This document shows positions 21,901-33,900 of a stretch of 64,000 nucleotides of DNA, in pieces. The position numbers and the translations under genes are program-made. The notes beneath the pieces are model-generated. The model was not told where the DNA came from and did not search any database. It saw only the letters and a list, made by a program, of their open reading frames with translations. Positions within the stretch are counted from its first letter, which is position 1. Every line of letters begins with the position of its first letter. Source of the stretch: Candidatus Omnitrophota bacterium. Its GTDB lineage: Bacteria > Omnitrophota > Gorgyraeia > JAUYCX01. The stretch is taken from NCBI GenBank assembly GCA_030692045.1, contig JAUYCX010000119.1:34978-98977 (forward strand). The letters are read 5' to 3'.

Positions 21901-24900
21901 ATCTGGATAAGTCCGCACCTCACCTTAGAGAAAAATTAGGTTATATTTTTATGACGGGTCTGTTTATTAATGCCTTTTCCAAGTTAGGTAAGGTTGCCAC
22001 TAAGACATTTCGTCGCATACGCTCAGAAGAATACAAAGGTATGAGGTCTGTCTTGAGGGAGAGTGGGGATAAGTATTATAAGCAAAATCTAAAGGGTAGC
22101 TATGATTTGGGAACCAATATTGCCCGCACGATTTCAGAAAATAAAACTTTCCAAAAAGTAATGGGCACTGCATTTGCCGGTTCCAAAGGTTTAGGTTATG
22201 ATTTAGTTTTAAGGGGAACCTTTGGAAATCTATTTAGGGTAATTGCGACCTTAGGTCCTTCATTAGAATTGTTTTCTTATCTTTCCGGCAAAGCCCTGGT
22301 TTCCAAAGACCATAACACTGGTTTGGAAAATGCCTTGTGGGAAGCATCTTTTGCCGCTTTTGGAAATGAGGATGCATTAAAGAAATATAAAGCAGAAGGA
22401 TTAATTGGCGAAGATGGAGCTTGGAGAGAGGCTAAAAAGATACTTGGTAGTTTTGGTAAGTTTGGTTGGGATTCGCAAAAAGAATTTCTCAATAACATCT
22501 ACAATAACTTTGGAGCTTTAGTTAATCCTTTGACTAGCAAAGATGGAAGAATAGGTGTGCTTGCCAATTTATTTAAGGTCGGATATTTGTCTGTTGTATT
22601 TGGAACACACGATGGCATAAAACGTGATGCAAATGGTAGAATAATTTATGATGAAACAACCGGTAAACCAATTGTAGATGAGAACTTAAAAGGATTAGCT
22701 AAGGTAACCTCAGTTAAAGAAGCCTGGAGCAAGCTTTCTTATGTGTTTTGGAATAGAAAGTTTTGGGAGATGCCCATTAGGGCTTGGAATACCCTTGACC
22801 GCCAAAGCCTTTTATTCTCCTTTACTTTGGCTGTGCTTCAGCCATTTGCTGAGCCAGTTTTGAGTAACATTAAACGCGGGAATTTTGGTAAAGGCTTTGA
22901 AGCTACCGGCGAAGGTGTTAAAGCTAGCTTTGGTTTTGAAGGATTGGGAAAATGGTCTCAGAAAAGCAATGTTTCATCTGCCTCTGGAAGATTAGGGCAA
23001 GGTGTAAAGGGATGGATATCTGGAAACGCCCGTATGACTGTGCAAGGAACAATTGAAGAGGTAAATGAACAGTTTATCCAGATAGCAATTGCACCACTTG
23101 CAGGCGGGATTAGTCCTTTATTAGAAATGGCTCATTTCTCTAAAGAAAGAGCTATGGCTATCCAGCAATTCATTGAAGAGGATGCTGAAGAGTTGGGCTC
23201 GCCCAATGGTAGCGATGCAGGAGCAAAATATAACGCTGGCCGCAATTTCTGGGCAAAGTGGTCATCTGGCAGGCCAGGTGGAAATGAGGCTGTTCTTAGA
23301 TTATTAAATTCTCCCCACAGAGACATTGAAGGCTTTATCTACAGCAGTTACTCTCAGAAAACCCCAGCACGTCAGGCAGTAGAGGACTTACAGGATTATG
23401 GTTTATTAGGTTCGCATGGCTTTACGCTTTTGGGAAAACAGATAATTAGAGCCCAGGCAGGCCAGAGTTTGCAAGCAGTTGATGTGGCTGGGATAACCCA
23501 AAAAGATATAGAAGATTATGTAGCCTCCAGAACACCTGTAGCTGGAGAGCAGAAGGACATTAGGAAATTCTTTACCTCCAATGGCTTTGTGGATGTGAGT
23601 GGAAAGTCAAGGAACCTTACCCCAGAAGGACAACAAACAGTTGTTGCTTTTGCAGATTTGGCATCTCAAGATGGCAACCCCATTATGAGATTTGTGGATT
23701 TACTTTATGGTGCATCTCAAGGAAAAGGTTTGAATAAAACTGTTGTGCGTGTTAATGGCTCAACATTTGCAGTTGGACAGCTTTTGGAAGTTATGCATAA
23801 GCCGGAAAAAGATAAAGCAGGAAATCTCACAGGCAGGGCAATTGTGAGTTATGTTAACCTAAGACATCCCAGTTTAATGGGCGATGTAGTGATTGCCAGC
23901 GCTGGAAGTGCCAGCAGGCAAACAGCGCAGGATTACATTGACTCAGTCAAACAGCAATCAGTGGGTTTGAAACCAGTAGGTTGGATTGGCAAGGAAGGTA
24001 AAAAAGGCGCAATTCAAATTATGGCAATTGATGGTTTAAGAGCACAAACTGACGTAGAAGATTTTGCCTTGCCTGGCAAAAATATTATTTATGTTGATTT
24101 AGATTCCTGGGAGGTAGAGGAATCTATAGAAACTAACTCTGCCATACAGCATGGCCTTAAAGAATTAGCTCAATGGAATAGAACAGGCAGAACATTAGTC
24201 CAAAAAGGAAAGATTGCCTCGCCAATACAATTATCAGACTGGGCAAAACAACATCCCTTTGATGCTCCCAGATTTCAAGGCTTCGCTCATCAAAATGCAC
24301 AGGCAATTGCGCCTTTGGCGCAATTGCCCTTAGTAGTTACTGGCATTCGCAGAGAATTTGGTAAACACGATGAAATTATTCTTTCCAGTTTAACTGACAC
24401 CGCATTAGTAGATAGATTAATTGAGTTAGTGGTAGATACAACGAGCTCTTCTCACGATAAAAAATCCGGCTATGAAAAAGCCAGGGCATTAATGCAAACT
24501 CCAGAATTTCAAGGTTTATCTGACTATGCAAAACTCCAACGTATTCAAGAAGTAGCCGGAAAATTAGCTGAAAGCAAAGATACGCAAAAGCAAGCCGCTC
24601 CTTTCCAAGAAGCATTTGGTTTGGATTACTTTACAATGATAAGAGCGCAAGGTGTATTTGAAACTGTAAAGGGATTAGATGAAGGTTTAGTTAACAGAGT
24701 TAGTTTTGCTGATGCCTTAAATATTAGCTTTGCCTCTGGCGCTGGTTTAAGCAGAGGACAGGTCTTAAGAAATACAATCTCTGGTTTGATAACTCAAAAA
24801 AGCCCAATTTATCAGGCAATGGAATTGCTGAAGTCTCTGCCTTTGACCTATCAGGGAATTAAATCTATTGCCAGAGAAACCGGCTTAAAACCTGAACAAG

Positions 24901-27900
24901 TGGCGCAACTTTATGATGTAGGAATAAGCAGCCAGAAATTTGAGGCAATGGCTAAGGTTTATAAAGTAGCCAAAAAAATAGACCCCTCATTGAGATTAGT
25001 TATGCGTATGCCAGTTGAAAGCTATTCTTCAGGCAATTTGCTTAGAGAAATTGTCTCTAAATTAGACCGCAGCGCTTTAGAAAAACAAGGCAGGGCTGAT
25101 GTATTTGATACCTTAGATAGAATTGCCACTGCCTCCCAACAAAGAGCGCCAACTCTTGCAGATGCGCAAACAGTTGCCACTGCAATGAGAATTTCTCCTG
25201 CCGAGGTTATTCCTCTATTTACTTCTGCCCTTCCCCTTGAAATATTGAATAGACGTTACACCAACCTACAAAATTTAGGCATAGATTTATCCCGCACCAG
25301 CATAACTGTGGATGATTTAGTTAGAGGCAGGATAGATTTTGCTAAGAATTCACAAGCGCCTGAATTATCTGCTGCCTGGAATGATTTGCAAAAGACTCCC
25401 CCTACTCCTGAAACAATCTTAAGAATTGCTAATAGGCACAGCATTAGCGAAGAAAAAGTGCTTTTGCTGCATTTTGGCTTAGATTTTGATTGGAGCAATC
25501 CTGATATCCAGAGAAATTATCAAAAAATAGCACAAATAAATAGTGCTTTGGCTAAACGAGAAAGCACAGGTGAAGAATTAAGATATCAAGATGGCTCTGC
25601 GTTTAGAGTCAACATTTCCTCAATTCATACAGGAAGGTTTGGCTGGCAAACAAACGATGTTCCTTTTGAGTTTAATCTTGATGATATGCTTACTTTGTCA
25701 AATGGCAGAGTTATCGTCGGACAAGATGGAAATCGTCAAGAAATTCCGGTTGTGTGGGGTTTTAATGGTAAAACAAAGGGAGAAAGTCCGCTTAAGGATT
25801 TGCTCAGACCAAATACTATTCCTTTCCACAGAGTTGTTGATTTACAGAAGCATGTCAACAATTTAGGCATTTCGCCAAACGGAATTGGGAAAATTCAGAT
25901 TGGCATTGGCTCACGGCAAGAAGCAAGTTTTGCCTTTGGATTAAAGGGCGAAGATGGCGCAAGAATACTTTATCTTCATCCTTCTATTTTAAGAAATCCA
26001 GCTCTTACAAAACTTGCCATTGATTTTGGTTTTAATGGTCATAATGGTAGAGCCCAGAATATTAAACACACAGCCAAGGCATTATTGAAGTTTAGTCATA
26101 CTGCTGATAGCAAAGATTTAGGGATAAGTAGTATTGATAAATTAAGACAGGGTTTAGAAATAGATTTATCCGCAGGAAGAAAGCATCCTTCCAACACAAC
26201 CATAAAACAAGCTGTGAGTGTGGCTGTGGCAATGTTGCCAGGAAAGAGCGCAACTGGTTCAGTAAGTAGAATTGCTGATGAGTTGTATACAGAATTAAGT
26301 AGAGCTGATAGCCTCATAAAACTCAAACCTACAGAAACTGCTCCTGCACCTTCGCCTGCTGCAGCAACTCCTCTGGAGCAAAGGGTAAAAGAAATTATTC
26401 AATTAGCCGCAAAGCTTGACCAGGCGCCTTCTGATACGCCTGCAGGTTTAGAAGAATCGCAGCAAGTCTGGAGAGAGTTTGAGCAATTAGCCCGAGAGAA
26501 TATGCAGTTAACCCAACAGGCATTGGCTTTAGCCGAGGAGCATGTGGGAAATAGGGGGGGGAAAATTTCCTTAGATGTCTTTGGATTGGAATTGGTGAAT
26601 ATGGAGAAAATGCCAGCACCAGTCCCTGAAGTGCCAGAAGCACCAACTCCTGCACCAGCTCCGACGCCAGCACCACAACCAGCGCCCAGAATTGACCCTA
26701 TTTTAGCCGCAACTCCGGATGGCGAGTATCTTCCGATGGGCGGTTTCTGGAGGCTTTGGGCTGGCAGCGGATATTCACCTGCACACGAACAGGGCTGGAA
26801 ACTGCATGTAGCATTTACTGAACAGGATGCGGCTGATGTTCTTTCTGCAGTCTTGCCAATTCTGCAAAGAAATAATATTCCTCATAAAGTTGTAAATGAC
26901 GTAGAAAAATTGCGAGAAATAAATAACCCGACTTCAAGCGGCGAAACCCAGATAGGCAAGAATATTGCAATATATGCTGTAGAGGTTAACGACCCCTCGG
27001 ATAGAGAGGCTGTGGAACAGGCCAGGCAAAAAGCACGTGGATTAGCATTAGAGATAGATCAGGCGTTAAGAGGCAGGGGATTTAGAGCCCCTGAAGGCCT
27101 TGTCTGGGATGCACAGGGCCAAAGAGGAGATAAACTTATCTCCGGTGGAGAAAGCGGATTAGTCGGGTATAGATTCGGTTCTTTCAATGATTATAAAGTA
27201 ATAGACAGGTTTGGAAATGTCCAGCCAGACGAGCGCGATAGGTATAAATTAGCGCATGGCCTTACAAATGTAACCTTGACTCCTCCTAAGGCACCACAAG
27301 CACTAGCTCCAAAAATTCCAGAAGCACCCACAACACCAGCTCCTGCGCCAATGCCTGCCCTGAGCAGCGTCGAAGGGCCAGCGCCAGCCGATGAATCCTC
27401 ATCGGTGCGGTCGGTAGAACTTGATGGGTCTGAGGTGCTAAGGAAGGTTGTTGATAGAGCGCTAAGGCAGGAAGACTCACCTCCAACAGCTTCAATGCCA
27501 GCGCCAGCGCCTCAAGCGCCAGAAGCGCCACAAACCGCCAAACCACAAAAACCCTCAGGCACTAATGTGGAATTTCTTGGCTTACAAACCTTGTATGAAT
27601 GGTTAGCTTATTATACAAAATTAGCTATTTGGAATATAAAGCAGTCTCGTACAGCCAAATCAGAAGTTTCTCCAGCTGCTGCGAAAAAGCCTTCCCCTGC
27701 TCCACGTATTATAGGCAAAGCTCCTGGCCAGCGGTCCCCTGACACCGCGTCGCCGGGTATTCCCCCCGTCATTACCTCACCAGCTGGCTGGAATTGGAAC
27801 AACTTTATACAAACGGCAAATAAAGATTTTCTCAAAGAAGGCCAGCGTGTTTTTGTAGAACGCTCCGAATTACCAGAACCCGCTACTGGCGAAGGCATTA

Positions 27901-30900
27901 TTGTCCGGGATGGATTATCTGGCGAATTGCGCGTCAAACGAATTTCCAATAATGAATTGTTACCACTTGAAGCTATTAAGGCAATGGATGGGGCCAGAGC
28001 CTCTCGACGAATTCGAGCCGATGGCAAAGAGGTGGCAGTTCTTTATCGTGTCATTAGAGGAGATGAAGAAACTCTTAAAACATTACAGCATCAAGGCCTA
28101 TTTTCTCCCGGTTTAGTGGCCTTTAATGGCGACAGACAGAGACTCTATGAACAATTGAATGAACGTTTTATAGGAGGATTAAGAGACCTTGACATTTCCG
28201 ATCTTCTGGATCTTAGATGGGACTCTGCTATTATAGGAGACCAGCATAATACTATCATAACCCCGCTTATGTCGTTTACAGCAGATCCATATCGTACCAG
28301 GTCTTTCGGAACATATAATCCAGGAGATAAACCCATTCAACGTTTCATTGTTGAGTTAGAGGTTCCCGTTGATCGAATCATTGAGCTAAAAGAGGAGAAA
28401 AGAAGTCGCTCTCTCACACATATCCGCAACGCGATTAGAAAACTTTCTTCCAACCATCAGTATTTATTCGTCCGTGCGCCTGACCAATACGAGAGTGAAT
28501 ATACCTCTTTGACGGAGCATATCCCAGCAGAATATATCACAGGAATATATGTGGATACATTACCGCCATCCGTCGCCGCTCAGGCAATAAAGGCAGAAGA
28601 ACTTGCCCGGCCTCCCACAACGCCACCAGCCGCGCAATCTCAACCAACACCGCAAGCTGTGTCACAAGATGATCTGGAAAAGTTTATTGAGAATATGTCG
28701 CCAGAGCAGGTTAAAGCGGCTTTCTCTGATATTATTCCAGCTCCTAAACTTCGAGAAGCAATAGCCAAGCCTTCTCAAAGAATGGATATTTTCTTAAGGC
28801 ATCTTACACATAATCAGATTGCCGTCAAAGCAATGGGTGGCAGAGCCCCTGGCGAAATTTCTGCAGTATTGCCAGTTTCAGAGGTGCAGAGCATTCTTTC
28901 TCAAAAAGGCTCTGCACATTTAAGCAATGAAGAAGCAAAAACTTTGCTTGAGGCATTTGTGAGTGCTGATAGCCATCAATTAAAGGCAAGAATTTTAAGA
29001 AGTTTAATCAGAGCTAACTCAATCATCTCATTTGAAAAATTGCCAGCAGAAAATAGGCACGCCTTACGAATGGAATTCGTTAGGACTTTTAAACAAACCT
29101 CAGATGATGATTTAAGAGGGATGGTCATAGACTATTTTGTCAGAACACATACTGGTCTTCTAAAACAACAGTTAAGAGCGCAACAACAGTTGGAGCGCTT
29201 AAGCGATGAAGAACTATTGCAGTCTGCAAAGATAGCCTTACACAAATCTTTATTGAGTTTAGATGAATCTACTGTTGAATTTAGCTTAATGCATTGGCTT
29301 AATCGAGTTAGAAATGAATTACGCGCCGAAAGAGATAATAGATTACTTCGCACAAATAAGAGTCGAGAAAATTCAGGATTGGGAAAATTGAGAATTGAGT
29401 CTCTCGATGACCTAATGCATGTTGACGATGAACGAATTTTAGCTGATGTTATTGCAGATACAAAAGCTATCCCACCAGATGAGCAAGTTAAGATAGCCTC
29501 TGAACAGGCACGCCTTAGAGCTTTAGTTGCTGCAATACCCAATGCCCAAGAACGCTTGGTCTTAGGTTTTCGTTTAGGTATTTATGGAAGACTGACACTT
29601 AGAGCAATGGCAGAGATTGCCGGTGTCTCATACGAACGCATCAGGCAGATAGAAAAAAGCGCAGAACAAAGGCTAAGGAAATTAAAACTTGCTGATAATG
29701 TCTCTAAGGAGCCCATTGACGCTGGGGAGATTTCCCATCCCATTCAGGCGCTTAAAGATGCTTTTGCACCAGCAAGAGAAATAGCTAATAATAACCGAAA
29801 AATTCAAGAGAATTTTAGCCAAGAATTTGAAACGCGTTTAACTAAAGCACGATGGTATGAGCAAAGATTTAGAGAAGAGCCAACAATACCTACTCTTCAT
29901 AAATTAACTGGAATTTCTATCTCGACCCTGCGTGACCATAAACCTGAAGTTGAACAGGTTATTAAAAGATTATTTGAATCTCCCGAAGGTGCAGAAGTTG
30001 TAGTAAACAAGAGAAAACAAGTTTTACCAGATATTCGCTTACTAAGCTTATTAAAAGATGACAAACAACGATTAGTATGGGGGCTACATTTTGGTTATTA
30101 TACTAAAGACAGAAAGACTATGCCGCTAAGGACTATTGCAAAAATAGCCGGAGTCTCAGAAGCAAGAATAAGAGAGATAGATAAAAAGGCAGGAGAAAAG
30201 TTGGCAAGACTAAACAGGCTATATGAGATAGCTCCAGAGCTTTACTCAGGTATGGCCCCAGAGGTTTTCTTAGATGTAGAGCCTATCGAGGTCGTTAGAG
30301 AAGTTTTTGCCCCTGAAAGAGAACGTGCTTTTCCCAACATATTAAGAACTCGTTTAACTGAGGCAATAACTGAGGCAATACGGAATCAAACCATATCTTC
30401 ATCAGTTGTTCTTACAATACCTACTCTCAATAAATTAACGGGAATTCCTATAAATACACTACGTAACCATCCCGAAGTTGTTAAGGAAGTATTAGACAAA
30501 TTTGGTTTGCAGGTAAGAGTAAGAACGTATAAAAAAGAATCACCCAAAGTTTATGACTTAGCCGCAGGTCTGGCTTTGCCGGTTTTAATCCCTGGGGCAG
30601 GTATTTTTATCTTGGCTGGACTATCAGCTGGAGGATTAGGATACTTGGCTTATAAAGCAGTTAAGAGCGCTCAGGCAAAAAAGGCAGAAAGACTTGCCCG
30701 GGCGCCCACAACGCCACCAGTCGCGCAATCTCAACCAACACCGCAAGCGCCGGCTGTTCAAGCGCCCGCGCCGCCAAAAGATTTTAGCGGTAGTGATTTT
30801 GGACAATATACTTCTGACATAACTGATCGCGGTCGTTTAAAGATTATAGATGATTACATTCTAAAGCAATTATCCCAAAATCCATTAGGAAACAAGCCTT

Positions 30901-33900
30901 TAATTATAGATGTTGGCATTGGCGCCAGGGCTTTAGGAGATGCTTCCGGAGTTCCTTCGCCTACTTTCTTTGAATTAGCTGAACGGTTAAGAGAAAGATT
31001 TGGTGCCGACGGCTTTACGCTCGTGGGTATTGATAATAATGATTCTATTGTGCAGGAAGCCAATAAGCATATCGCAAAAATGAGGCAGGATGATTCTAAT
31101 TTTCCTACAAATATCCAAGTTATCCACGGAAGTTTCTCCACCGCTGCCCAGCAGTTTAAGGGCAAGGCTGATTTAATTCGCAGTATGGCAGTACTCCATT
31201 ACTATGATGCTAATACGCGCAATCAATTCCGTTCCTATCTATCCGAAGCGCTTAAGGAAGGAGGTAAATTTATAGAGGGAGGTTTTAATTACTCTATAGT
31301 TCACGAAAAAGATAAGTCGAGGTTGACACCAAAAACATTAAATGTAAATTTAGAGGACCATAGGATTTCTGGTTATGTTGTTGGGATTATCCCTGATGCC
31401 CCTCAATCTTTAATGCCTTTATTAGAAGAAATTTCTAGAGCAAGAAGTAGCTTTAGTTCTTCACTCCCTGTAACCTCACCGATGTCCAATCGTGAAGTCG
31501 CCATAAAAGTAGCGCCTGACGTAGCTCAAAGTTTAACTTATGACAGGTATATGGTTAGTAATCCTTTACCTGGTTTCCTTTCTTTTAATTTGGATGATAC
31601 AGGCGAACTGCAGCAATCAAGCCGCCTAGATGCAAAAGCCTATTTTATTCATACAGAATTACAAAACGAATTTAAACCTGCTGATTTTAGAGCTTATACG
31701 CAGAATTTACTCACAGCAGCACCTTTAAAAGAGCGAATCAATGAAATGGTAAGAGCTAGAGCAGATCAATTCTATCCAAATGAAGTTACTTTCGAACTTC
31801 TTTTCTCCAGAGTTGATAAGTTTATTAGAGATAGTGCAGCTGAAGCAATAGCGCCACCGCCTATTGCACCGCTGGCTGCCCCTGTGCAAACTGCCTCTCC
31901 TTCTCCACAAACCGCCAAACCCCAAAAACCCACAGGCACAAATGTGGAAATGCTCGGTTTGCAAACCTTGTATGAATGGTTAGCCTATTATACAAAATTA
32001 GCTATTAAGAGCGCTCAGGCAAAAAAGGCAGAAAAACTTGCTCGGGCGCCCACAACTGAAGCAAAAGAAAACACGCCCCCATTCTTCGATCCAAATGTAA
32101 ATTATACCCGGCCGCTCCCAAATATTAATGAAGTAATATCATCTTTCATGAGTGACCTTATATTTAATCAATCTCTGGAATTAAAGCTTAAATTCTTAGA
32201 TTTATTATTCCCAAGAGATAGAAAAGAAATGGCTAAATTTTTTACACGAGCCCTATTAGTAAGCGGAGAAACACATGGCGGATTCGCTTCTGCGCAATTT
32301 AACAATCGAGGCGTTACCTTAGCCGAGTCAGGAGACTTTGAATCAGCTGTCCGCGATTTCAAACGCGCTATCAGCGCTGACCCTACCAATACTCTGGCTT
32401 ATCGTAATTTAGCAAAGTTATTGCTTAGACAAGGAAAGGCCTTTGAGGCATCACGGGCTTTTGTTAAATCATTCCCTCAGCCCCCTGAGTCACGTAGAGT
32501 AAAAGCAGAAAAAATTGTTTATCTAAACGGCAGAGACTTGGCTTTGCTCTTAGGTTTAGCAGGATTATTTGCTTCATCGCCAGCTAAAGCTCAGACAGGT
32601 AGCGTGGGTGATAATATCGTGGAGGGCATTGACCAAGTAATTTCTCAATGGCTGCCAAATCATGCAGATTTTGTGTTATGGGCTGGAGCAACCTCAATAG
32701 TTCTTAGCTCAATTGCCATATTTAGTTTTGTGGCTTGGCGGTTTAGAAAATCCGCTGGCCTTAAGTTTTATCTAACCACACCTGCAGGAAAAATTGATTG
32801 GAAAGCAACCACCAGCGCAATTATCATTGTTCTGGGCAGTATCCCACTTGCGGGCTTAAGTATTGGCGCTGTCAAAACAGCACTTGAGGCTCAAACATTT
32901 TCTCCAGAGGCAAAGGCTTCTGCTGCAGAAATATTGGGTCTAATAGGAGCGGTTTTGCCTTTAATAACTGTTGGCTGGATTGCCATTGATAAAATCTGGA
33001 ATAAGACCTTAAATATGATTCGAGGAGATTCTCAACCTTCTAAGCGGCCAAAATCCGGTTGGGGAAAGAATTTACTCATTCTTGCAGGTTTGGCAGGTCT
33101 TTTTGGCTCAAGCCAGCCGCCAGCAAAAGCAGGCACAACACCTGATACTTCTCCAGCGCCGAGGGCTAAAACAGAAGAGATAATTTACCCGACTCAAAAT
33201 ATTGATATTGCAAAGGCTCTTACCGACTTCTCTTCAATGCTGATTAGTTTAAATGATTCAGGCGCGCTTACACCTGAGCAAATGGCATTATTAGAGGAAT
33301 ATAATAATACTACTATTAATTCAGTTCCTGAAGTAAGAATTTTGCTTGAGCAGATTAATTCTCGCTTAAGTTCAGCTTCTGCAAAGGTAGATACAGTTTT
33401 TGTGAATTTGGATAAAACAACCGTAAGGGACCTTAAACTTGGTATGAAGGTGGCATTTACAACCAGGTTAAACGGTAAGCAGATTGGAGATCCTCAGACA
33501 GGAACAATTAGAGAAATCAAAAGAGGCCCACCTATTGGAGAATTCCGGAATCGAAGCGTAGAAATTACTGTTGAAACAGATCCTTATGAAAAGGAATTTA
33601 ACTTTGATGGTTTAAAATTTAAAGCAAAAATGCCTTCATTTGAATTACCCTTCACTGCTCCTCCAAACCAAACCCTAAGACAAGCTGGTTTTGACAAAGT
33701 CTATGAAATTATAACTCCGGTCCAGCCAGCACCGGTTGATTCAACTCTACCTGTCTTGCCTGATTCTCTTGACAGCAGAATTAAGAAATTAAATATAGAA
33801 GAATTCAATCTGCTTTTGCAGGTTGCTCCTTCACCAGTAAAAGAATATTTATTTAGGGTGCAAGAAGCACAGATGAAAGGAATGATTGGTTTGGTTAATT

